A stretch of DNA of 64,000 nt, taken from positions 186,001 through 250,000 of the forward strand of contig CAVSJF010000004.1 of the NCBI GenBank assembly GCA_963728155.1. Direction: 5' to 3'. Made by a program: the position numbers and the translations under genes. This document shows, in pieces, positions 55,847-62,772 of the stretch (position 1 is its first letter; the number at the start of each line of letters is the position of its first letter). This DNA comes from JACVRW01 sp963728155. Its GTDB lineage: Bacteria > Actinomycetota > Thermoleophilia > Solirubrobacterales > Thermoleophilaceae. Under the pieces are notes generated by a model, which was given only the letters and a program-made list of their open reading frames with translations, did not search any database and had not been told where the DNA came from.

Positions 55847-57220
55847 ATGCGCAAGCTCCTGCCGGCCGCTCTGGCCGGCGCCCTGGTGATCCTCAGCGTG
55901 GCCGCGCCCGCCGCGAGCGCCAAGGAGAAGCTGCTCACCCTCTACTCCCCCCGCATTGAGTCGCTGCCCTACGTGCACGACACCCACGAGGTGCCTCTGC
56001 TGAAGGCCGACGGCAACGCCCCGAGCGAGCCCGGCTACATCCTCGGTTACAAGGAGATGGCGCTGGTCGACTCCAAGGACCCGAAGGCCAAGCCGCTGCC
56101 GATCGCCAAGATGATGGTCCATCACTTCCTCTACTGGGCCCCGGGCCGGGTGAACGAGGCCGAGGGCAGTTGCTGGCGCGGCGCGGGGTTCATCGGGGGG
56201 CGCGGCGAGGAGCACCCGCTGGGACACACGCAGCTGAGCCTGCCCGAGAAGTACCGCGCCACCTATGGGATCGAGAACCGCAAGGCGGACGGCACGGCCC
56301 CGGACTGGAGGCTGACCGCCATGGTGATGAACCACTACAAGCGGCCGAAGAGCTTCTACGTGCGGACCAGGATCTGGTACACGACCGACAAGCGCACGGC
56401 GGTGCACCCCATCGTGATCGGCGACTGCGGTCAGGTGGCCAACGGCATGTCCTATGACGTTCCGGGCGGCGGCAAGAAGGGCTCGAACTTCGTCAACAAG
56501 AGCGACTGGACCGCCCCCTTCAGCGGCCGTCTTCTCGTCGCCGCCTCCCACCACCACGGCGGCGGCAAGTACCAGACGCTCGAGAGCCGCACCTGCGGGC
56601 GGCGGCTCTTCAAGTCGCGCGCCTACTACGGCCCCGCCGAGCACCCCTACAACACGATTCGCCCCATCCTCCACGAGCCCGGCCCGATCGGCAACGGAAG
56701 CTTCGCCAGCGGCAAGGGGATCCCGGTGGTCGAGGGCGAGGTGCTGCGCCGCGTGGCGGTGCACGACAACCACAACCTGCACGTGGCGTCCATGGGCTTC
56801 TGGGCCACCTGGTGGGTCAAGGACGACTCGGTCAAGCGCTGCGGCAAGATCCCCGACGACTTCGTCGAGATCAACCGTCCCGCGGAGTTCGACCGCACCC
56901 CCAACCACGACCTGGTGGTGCCGCAGCTGTCGCGCCCGTCCGGGGTGTTCAGAGCCTTCGACGGGAACGCACTCGCCATCGGCGACGACTTCTTCGCCCC
57001 CGCCAAGGTCACGGCCAAGGTGGGCGACACCGTCACGTGGAACTTCGGCGGGCAGAAACCGCACAGCGTGACCGTGGCCAACGGCCCGCGCGGATTCTCG
57101 TCGGTGTACTGGGGCCAGACCCGCGGCAGCTACAGCGTCCGGCCGACGGTGAAGGGCACCTACAAGCTGGTGTGCCTGGTCCACCCCACGACGATGGCGC
57201 AGACGCTCGAGGTGAGGTAG
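55847..57220 (+). CDS. Secreted Nod19-like protein fused to a cupredoxin domain
   Basis: 457 residues with an ATG start. A signal peptide of about 24 residues (ASA cleavage). The long middle part resembles the SURNod19 family: LLKADGNAPSEPGYILGYKE, MMVHHFLYWAPG and, further on, LLVAASHHHGGGK and HDNHNLHVASMGFW, with many histidines that could bind copper. The last ~90 residues form a plastocyanin-like cupredoxin: VGDTVTWNFGGQKPHSVT, then LVCLVHPTTM, giving the type 1 copper set His, Cys, His, Met. Probably a periplasmic or cell-surface copper protein. The reaction is unknown. Confidence 0.8.
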   Translation: MRKLLPAALAGALVILSVAAPAASAKEKLLTLYSPRIESLPYVHDTHEVPLLKADGNAPSEPGYILGYKEMALVDSKDPKAKPLPIAKMMVHHFLYWAPGRVNEAEGSCWRGAGFIGGRGEEHPLGHTQLSLPEKYRATYGIENRKADGTAPDWRLTAMVMNHYKRPKSFYVRTRIWYTTDKRTAVHPIVIGDCGQVANGMSYDVPGGGKKGSNFVNKSDWTAPFSGRLLVAASHHHGGGKYQTLESRTCGRRLFKSRAYYGPAEHPYNTIRPILHEPGPIGNGSFASGKGIPVVEGEVLRRVAVHDNHNLHVASMGFWATWWVKDDSVKRCGKIPDDFVEINRPAEFDRTPNHDLVVPQLSRPSGVFRAFDGNALAIGDDFFAPAKVTAKVGDTVTWNFGGQKPHSVTVANGPRGFSSVYWGQTRGSYSVRPTVKGTYKLVCLVHPTTMAQTLEVR

Positions 57221-57226
57221 GCCCAG

Positions 57227-58423
57227 CTAGAGGCGGTCGGCGCGCAGAGTCCCGCTCGCCTCGGCGGCGATCCGGCCGCCTCCCTCGAGCACGATGCGCG
57301 TGCTGGCCCAGCGCAGCACCTCGGTGTCGTCGCCGCTCGCCGCAACGATGGTGAGCGTGCCGCCCTCCTCGGTGGCGCGCGCGGCGCCGAACAGGCGCCT
57401 GCGCACCCCGGGCGGGAGGGCGTCGAGGGCGTCGATGATCACCGCCGCGTGCGCACCCCGCTCCACCACCCGCTTGGCCCGCTCCACGGCCAGCTCGGCG
57501 GCCTGGGCCTGAGCCTCGGGCGGCCGCTCGAAGGAGCCGCCGGTGACCGGCAGGCCGCTCTCGCGCCACTCGCCCACCTCTTCGGGGCGCGCGCCGGCGA
57601 GCACCACGGAGACGGTCATGTCGGGGTACTGCTCCGACAGAGCCTTGGCCACATCGCGCAGCATGGTGGTCGCGCCGGCGCCGGGAGGCCCGCTCACGGC
57701 CACCCGCGATCCCTTGCCGAAGGGCACGCTCTCCAGCGTGGAAGGCATCGTGAACCGCTCGGCGGGCACGACGGCGATGAGGTCGCCGAACCAGGGGCGC
57801 TGCTCGGGCGGCTCGGCGGGGGTGCCGTTGACCGTCTCCACGCGGACCAGCGAAGGGTGTCGCTCGTTACGGCGCGGCGGGCGAACCGGCCCACTCACCT
57901 CGTCGCCGCTGCGCAGCTCGCAGCGGCGAATCTGGGCCGGGGAAACGTACACGTCCTCGCGCGACTGCCCGCCCGGCTCGACGCGCAGGAAGCCCGAGCC
58001 GTTGGCGAGGATGTCGAGCAGGCCGTCGGCGATCGGCTCGTCGGAGGCTTGGTCCTCGACCACCTCCGGCTCTTCCTCCACCGCGTCGACGGCCTCCTCG
58101 CCCGGGGCGTCCTCGGGCTCCTCGGCCGCGTCGGGGGAGGGCTCCTCGGGCTCGTCGTCGCTCGGTTCGGGCGCCTCGTCGATGGCTTCGGGCGCCGTCC
58201 CCGGCGGCCCTTCCAGCGTTTCGTCCGACGGCACCTCGTCCGGCTCGCGCTCGTCCTCGGTGGCGGGCGGCGCGTCGTCCTCGCCACCCTGGGCGCCGAG
58301 AATCGTCCCGATCAGGTCATCCTTTCGCATGGTGCGAAAGCCTTCGAGGCCGAGCTCGGACGCGATGGCGTGCAGGTCGGCGAGTGGGCTGGCTTCGAGC
58401 TCTTTTCTGTGCAGGACGGCCAT
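57227..58423 (-). CDS. Rho-like protein with degenerate ATPase site
   Basis: 398 residues from ATG at 58423. Residues 4-43 form a Rho-N domain (LHRKELEASPLADLHAIASE). About 47-133 is a very acidic linker. Residues 134-200 form the Rho cold-shock RNA-binding domain (DGLLDILANGSGFLRVEPG, YVSPAQIRRCELRSGDEVSG). The RecA-like domain is degenerate: where Rho has PPKAGKT it has PPGAGAT (residues 246-252), so the Walker A lysine is A251. The Walker B region (VIIDALDAL) is followed by a shortened end, with the usual Q and R loops missing. It could bind RNA but probably cannot hydrolyse ATP or terminate transcription like Rho. Confidence 0.85.
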   Translation of the reverse strand: MAVLHRKELEASPLADLHAIASELGLEGFRTMRKDDLIGTILGAQGGEDDAPPATEDEREPDEVPSDETLEGPPGTAPEAIDEAPEPSDDEPEEPSPDAAEEPEDAPGEEAVDAVEEEPEVVEDQASDEPIADGLLDILANGSGFLRVEPGGQSREDVYVSPAQIRRCELRSGDEVSGPVRPPRRNERHPSLVRVETVNGTPAEPPEQRPWFGDLIAVVPAERFTMPSTLESVPFGKGSRVAVSGPPGAGATTMLRDVAKALSEQYPDMTVSVVLAGARPEEVGEWRESGLPVTGGSFERPPEAQAQAAELAVERAKRVVERGAHAAVIIDALDALPPGVRRRLFGAARATEEGGTLTIVAASGDDTEVLRWASTRIVLEGGGRIAAEASGTLRADRL

Positions 58424-58474
58424 GGGGCGGGCAACCCTATCTGGCGGCGGGGCCGGATCGCCGACAGCGCGCTG

Positions 58475-59317
58475 TCATTCGTCGTCTTCGACGGCGTCGA
58501 GCACCAGCTCCATCAGGCGCACGAGCGTGTCGTCAACGTTCTCGTTGTCGATGATGGCCACCCGCTCGGAGCGCGCCCGTTCCCAGAGGTGGTCCTGGAG
58601 GCGACGGATGTGCTCGAAGTGCGCTAGATAGCGCTCCGCCGGGCGCGTGCCCGGCCGCAGGGAGAAGTGCCCGCGATGCAGGTCGGGGTCTTGGACCACC
58701 ACGAGGGCCTCGACCAGCACACACCGCTCGCGCACGCGCGGGTGAACGCCGCCGGGCACAACGTGCACCCCCTCGACCACCACCGGCTTGCCTTCGCTTG
58801 CCGCCCGGTCGACGATGGCCGCGATGCCGGTGCCAACTCGCTCGGCCTGGTCGCGATAGCCCGCGATGCCACCCGCCTCGAACGCCGAGTGGTGCACGGT
58901 GGGCATGGCCTCGAGGGTGAAAAAAGCGCGCAGGACCTGACGCACGACGTCGGTGGCGATCACCCGGTGGACGCCGAGCCGGGCGGCGAGCATCGAGGCG
59001 AGGGTCGACTTGCCCACGCCCGTGGTGCCGCCGATGAGCACCACCAGCGGGCGGTCGAGGCGGTCGAGACGCCGCCAGCGCCGGTAGCGGCCCGCGGCCG
59101 TCTCCCCCTCCTCGGCCCGCAGCACCTCCTGAGCCAGCACGTGGAGGGCGGCCACGTCGATCTCCTCCTCGCCGCGTTCGGCCAGCCTGCTCTCGATCAG
59201 CCGGGCGAGCTCGAACGCCCGTCCCTGGGAGAGCGCGGTGGCCGACAGCGCCTGGGCCATCAGCCCCTTCGAATAGGGGAGGCCGTGGCCCTTGTGCATG
59301 ACGAGGGTCTCAGCCAA
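58475..59317 (-). CDS. 2-phosphoglycerate kinase
   Basis: 280 residues from TTG at 59317, overlapping the cpgS stop by 8 bp; ATG at 59299 is the alternative. The N-terminal ATP-cone-like part is MHKGHGLPYSKGLMAQALSA. The kinase part has Walker A GGTTGVGKST (96-105), FRLGVHRVIATDVVRQVLRA-like sequence and VVVEGVHVVPGG. This enzyme makes 2,3-bisphosphoglycerate, the substrate of cyclic 2,3-diphosphoglycerate synthetase encoded directly upstream. The pairing strongly supports the assignment. Known mainly from methanogenic archaea. Confidence 0.85.
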   Translation of the reverse strand: MAETLVMHKGHGLPYSKGLMAQALSATALSQGRAFELARLIESRLAERGEEEIDVAALHVLAQEVLRAEEGETAAGRYRRWRRLDRLDRPLVVLIGGTTGVGKSTLASMLAARLGVHRVIATDVVRQVLRAFFTLEAMPTVHHSAFEAGGIAGYRDQAERVGTGIAAIVDRAASEGKPVVVEGVHVVPGGVHPRVRERCVLVEALVVVQDPDLHRGHFSLRPGTRPAERYLAHFEHIRRLQDHLWERARSERVAIIDNENVDDTLVRLMELVLDAVEDDE

Positions 59318-60491
59318 CTCGGCCCCACTCGGTCAGTGCCTGGTCGAGGCCGTCCCCCACCGGACGGTTGCGCACGAAGGCCACGCGCGCTCCCTCCGCG
59401 CGGGCCCGCCGGGCAACCGTGTCGATCGCCGCCGCCTTGAGCTCGGTCAGCCAGACGTCGCAACGCTCGGCCACCGCACGGTCGAGGTCTTCGGCCAGTG
59501 CCGGGCGGCGTGCCAGGTTGGTCGAGGCCACCACCGGCTCCACTCCCCGGCAGGTCTCGGCTCCGGTGGTGAAGAGCGCCGTGCGGGCCCCGTCGGGAAG
59601 GGGCTCGGCGGGCTCGCAGTGTAGCTCGAACGCCAGCGCGCCCGGCGGCGCAGGTGCGCCCTCTCGCGTCAGGACGAGGTCGGCGCGCAACAGGCGATAG
59701 CCCGACAGCGGCTCGGGGTCCCCCCGCCCGACGATGCACAGAGTGCGATCGACCTCCACCGGCGGAATGCAGGAGCCGGAGCCCTCGAAGATCAGGCGCG
59801 CCGGGCCCAGCGAGGCGGCGAGCGCGGCCCCCTCCGGCACGTTGGACTCGAACGGGATCCCGGCCGGCCCTCCTCCCACGCGGCGACAGCCGACGGTGGG
59901 CACCCCGGCGAGCACGGCGTCCTCGAGATAGTCCGAAGCGGCATGGGCGCCGACCTCGCTCAGCGAGATCAGGTCGTCGAGCGTGGTGTCGGGCCGGGCG
60001 ATCTGCGGCCTCGCCGGACCCCCGCGGCCCATGCACACGATCACCGGGTTCCCAAGCTCCGGCAGCGTGGCCAGGTGGCAGGCGACGGCGGTCTTGCCCG
60101 TGCGCTTGCCGGTGCCGATCACCGCGAGCTTGGGACCGGCGAAGTCGACGGGCTCGTAGAGCGGCGGGTCGAGGGCCAGCCCAGGCGCCTCGTAGCGCAG
60201 ACCCAGATGCAGGGCGAGCTCCGCGAGGCGCAACTTCGCGCTCGGCGGAAGCGTGGGCTCGTCGGCCAGGTCGACCACGGTGTGGGCCACCGCTGAGAGG
60301 CGGCGCAGGGCGTCCTCGGGAGACCCGTCGACCGGCCGCCCGTAGATCTCCGCGAGCGGCCGGTCGGGGAGCTTCTCCTCGCCGCCGCAGAAGACGACGC
60401 CGCAAACGGTGCGCTCCCGCTCGACTCGCTCCAGCGTCTCGCGGACAGCCGCGGGATGGTGCTCTCCGTCGATCAGGGCGATTACGGCCAC
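59310..60491 (-). CDS. cpgS: Cyclic 2,3-diphosphoglycerate synthetase
   Basis: 393 residues from GTG at 60491. The start ALIDGEHHPAAVRETL matches the archaeal cyclic 2,3-diphosphoglycerate synthetase family. A central nucleotide-binding loop is GTGKRTGKT (126-134), followed by IVCMGRGGPARPQ and the region VGCRRVGGGPAGIPFESNV. The enzyme uses ATP to close 2,3-bisphosphoglycerate into cyclic 2,3-diphosphoglycerate, a compatible solute and phosphate store in hyperthermophilic methanogens. It is followed by the kinase that supplies its substrate. Family membership is judged by eye but supported by that neighbour. Confidence 0.85.
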   Translation of the reverse strand: MAVIALIDGEHHPAAVRETLERVERERTVCGVVFCGGEEKLPDRPLAEIYGRPVDGSPEDALRRLSAVAHTVVDLADEPTLPPSAKLRLAELALHLGLRYEAPGLALDPPLYEPVDFAGPKLAVIGTGKRTGKTAVACHLATLPELGNPVIVCMGRGGPARPQIARPDTTLDDLISLSEVGAHAASDYLEDAVLAGVPTVGCRRVGGGPAGIPFESNVPEGAALAASLGPARLIFEGSGSCIPPVEVDRTLCIVGRGDPEPLSGYRLLRADLVLTREGAPAPPGALAFELHCEPAEPLPDGARTALFTTGAETCRGVEPVVASTNLARRPALAEDLDRAVAERCDVWLTELKAAAIDTVARRARAEGARVAFVRNRPVGDGLDQALTEWGRVG

Positions 60492-60501
60492 GCGCGCATT
60501 A

Positions 60502-60597
60502 TCAGCGCAGCGTGATCAGCGAGCACCAACTCCCGTCGGGTGCCGGGTAAGCCCGGCCGAGATCGACCAGCGGCTGGAACCCCTTGGGCGTCTCGGG
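60502..60597 (-). other. Orphan 3' coding fragment
   Basis: In the gap between the SRPBCC gene and cpgS the minus strand encodes PETPKGFQPLVDLGRAYPAP then DGSWCSLITLR and two stops. A TAG stands directly before it and no start codon is present. It reads like the C-terminus of a protein whose remainder is missing or shifted. No family is recognised. Confidence 0.3.
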
Positions 60598-60608
60598 CTA
60601 CAGGCGGC

Positions 60609-61072
60609 TCAGCCCTCGCGCGGAACCTCTCCCCGCCACTCGCCGGTCTCGGCGCCGCGGGACTCGATGAACTCCTTGAAGCGCGCGAGGTCGCCCTTCA
60701 CCCGGCGGTCGTCGGCGCCCAGCGCCGCGCCCACCTTCTCCTTGATGCCCTCGGGCGCCCAGTCCATCTGCACCATCACGCGCGTGGTGTTGTCGTCGAT
60801 CGGTGGAAGGTGACGACACCGGCGTTGTCCTTGCCGTCGGTGTTGCGCCACGCGACGCGCTCGTCCTCGTTCTGCTCGGTGATCTCGGCGTCCCACTCGT
60901 GGGTCTCGCCGCCGAAGCTCGCAACCCAGTGAACATGGCGATCGTCGCCCTGCTCGACCCGGTCGATTCCCTCCATGAAGTGCGGGAACTCCTCGAACTG
61001 GGTCCACTGGTTGTAGGCCTGGCGAATCGGGACGTCGACCTCGATTGACTGCTCGATTGTTTGTGTGCTCAT
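60609..61072 (-). CDS. SRPBCC-family (polyketide cyclase/START-like) protein (one frameshift)
   Basis: From ATG at 61072: TIEQSIEVDVPIRQAYNQWT and FEEFPHFMEGIDRVEQ are typical of small SRPBCC lipid- or ligand-binding proteins. A missing base near 60800 shifts the frame, and the product continues TTRVMVQMDWAPEGIKEKVG and DLARFKEFIESRG to the stop at 60609. About 154 residues. Family members bind hydrophobic ligands; this subtype (often near stress genes) has no proven function. The upstream neighbour is the BNR-like gene. Confidence 0.85.
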
Positions 61073-61092
61073 GACAGTGGTACGGGGGTCGG

Positions 61093-62694
61093 TCACGCGC
61101 GACTCAAATACTTGCGCCTCTTCGGCTTGATCACCCGGAACTTCACGGTCTCGGCGCGCGAGACGTTGCCCGCTCCGTCGGCGATCTTGAGCAGCGCGCG
61201 GTAGCGGCCCGGCCCGAGCTTGCGCCCCGCGAGCCGTCCGGTGAAGACGATCGTGTTCCGCCCTGCCTTCACCTGCTTGGCGATCGAGCCGATCTTCTTC
61301 CAGGCGTTGCAGCGCTTCTTGGCCGGAGCCTTGAGCACGAGCTTCCTCGACCGGGCCACGCAGCGGCGCTTGCCCTTGATCTTCACCTTCAGGCCCTTCA
61401 CGCGCTTCTGCACGGTCAGCACGGCCCGGCCGGCCTCGCTCGACCGGAAGGTGAACTTGGTGCCCTGACCAGGCAGCAGCTTGGAGTCGCCGGCCTTCAG
61501 GCCGCTCGTCTTGGGAGCGCTCGAGTCGCTGCCCGATCCGGCGGGCGGCTCGGGGAGCGCCTCCAGCGCCACGGCGGCCACGGTGGGCCCGTCCGGATTC
61601 CAGGTCGCGAAGCCCTGGTGGTCGCCCGCGGCGGCCACGCGAACGTAGCGGTAGTTGTCCTCGCCGCGGGCGATGTCGGCCGCGGGAGCCCAATTGACCC
61701 CGTCATCCGACCACGTGTAGCGCAGCTCGTCGTCGCTGGCGGCGCTCCACACCGCGTGCAGGCGCCCGGACGAGTCCTGGCTCAGGTCGGAGGAGGTGAA
61801 GCCCTGCCCGCCCGTGATGAGTACCGGAGCCGTCCAGCCGCTGCCCGTGAACTTGCTCACGTAGCCACGGTCGGGCAACCCCTGCTTCCAGAACAGGAAC
61901 AGGCCGTTGGGGCCTCCGGCAAGCGAGGGCTCGCCGTCGATCGAGTCGGACGAGATGACCGCCTCGGCTGACCAGAGCGCGGCGTTGTTGATGTTCGGCT
62001 CGCTGATCTGGCCGGTGAACTTGCGCCACACCAGCCCGGCCGGCGTCTCGTAGACCGCGACCGGCCTGTTGTCGGCGGCGAGACCGATCGCGCCGTCTTC
62101 ACTCACCTGGCCGGACAGCTGAGCGTGACCCGCAGCAGGGATGTTGTCGAGCGGGCTTCCGTTCTGCACGTAGGTGCCCGTGGTGGTCACCTCGGTGATC
62201 GAGGTGATCGTGTCCATGTCTCCCGGTCCGAAGACCGCCTCGCGCGGCGCGGCGCTGCCCGGGAACGCGTTGCCGGTCCGGTTGCGCGCGCCGAACGTGA
62301 GCCCACCGTCGGTGGAGCGGTTGGCCATCATCACTCCGGTGCCGTTGAGGCCGCGCTGGTGGAAAACCGTGACCGTGTTCGCGCCCGAGACGAACACGTG
62401 CGGGCGCCCGGAGACGCCGGTGTCGTCGGTGGGCTGCGTGCCGACGAAGGTCTCGGGGTCGACGCAGGCGCCGGCGCCGCGCGGCAGCCGGCAGTAGCGC
62501 GTCTCATCGATCGCGGGCGCGGAGTCGAACCAGGTGAGGTGTGCGGTTCCGCTCGCGTCGACCGCGATGTCGGGCTCGCCATCCTGCTCGGCCTGGCCGA
62601 CAACTACCGGCGTTGCTCCGAGGGCGGGTGCCGCGCACAACGTCAGCGCGGCGGTCGTGGTGGTCAGGGCGGCGAGAAGACGGGGAGCGTTCAT
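61093..62694 (-). CDS. Secreted BNR/sialidase-like repeat protein
   Basis: 533 residues from ATG at 62694. Signal peptide of about 27 residues. BNR/Asp-box-like repeats of a beta-propeller are visible: NRSTDGGLTFGAR, AYTWSDDGVNWAP-like (LRYTWSDDGVNWAPAADI), GQAEQDGEPDIAVDASGTAH. After a Gly/Ser/Pro linker (about 385-400) comes a C-terminal Ig-like region with basic runs (KVKIKGKRRCVARSRKLVLK) and GAGNVSRAETVKFRV. It is an exported surface protein of unknown role, with no catalytic sialidase residues assigned. It is a tandem paralogue of the next gene. Confidence 0.82.
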   Translation of the reverse strand: MNAPRLLAALTTTTAALTLCAAPALGATPVVVGQAEQDGEPDIAVDASGTAHLTWFDSAPAIDETRYCRLPRGAGACVDPETFVGTQPTDDTGVSGRPHVFVSGANTVTVFHQRGLNGTGVMMANRSTDGGLTFGARNRTGNAFPGSAAPREAVFGPGDMDTITSITEVTTTGTYVQNGSPLDNIPAAGHAQLSGQVSEDGAIGLAADNRPVAVYETPAGLVWRKFTGQISEPNINNAALWSAEAVISSDSIDGEPSLAGGPNGLFLFWKQGLPDRGYVSKFTGSGWTAPVLITGGQGFTSSDLSQDSSGRLHAVWSAASDDELRYTWSDDGVNWAPAADIARGEDNYRYVRVAAAGDHQGFATWNPDGPTVAAVALEALPEPPAGSGSDSSAPKTSGLKAGDSKLLPGQGTKFTFRSSEAGRAVLTVQKRVKGLKVKIKGKRRCVARSRKLVLKAPAKKRCNAWKKIGSIAKQVKAGRNTIVFTGRLAGRKLGPGRYRALLKIADGAGNVSRAETVKFRVIKPKRRKYLSRA

Positions 62695-62772
62695 GCCCGT
62701 CCAACCGGCCGGCCGCGGCGGAATTACGCCGAGCGAATCTGAATTCAGCCGGCGCCCGCGCGCCGGCTCGGT

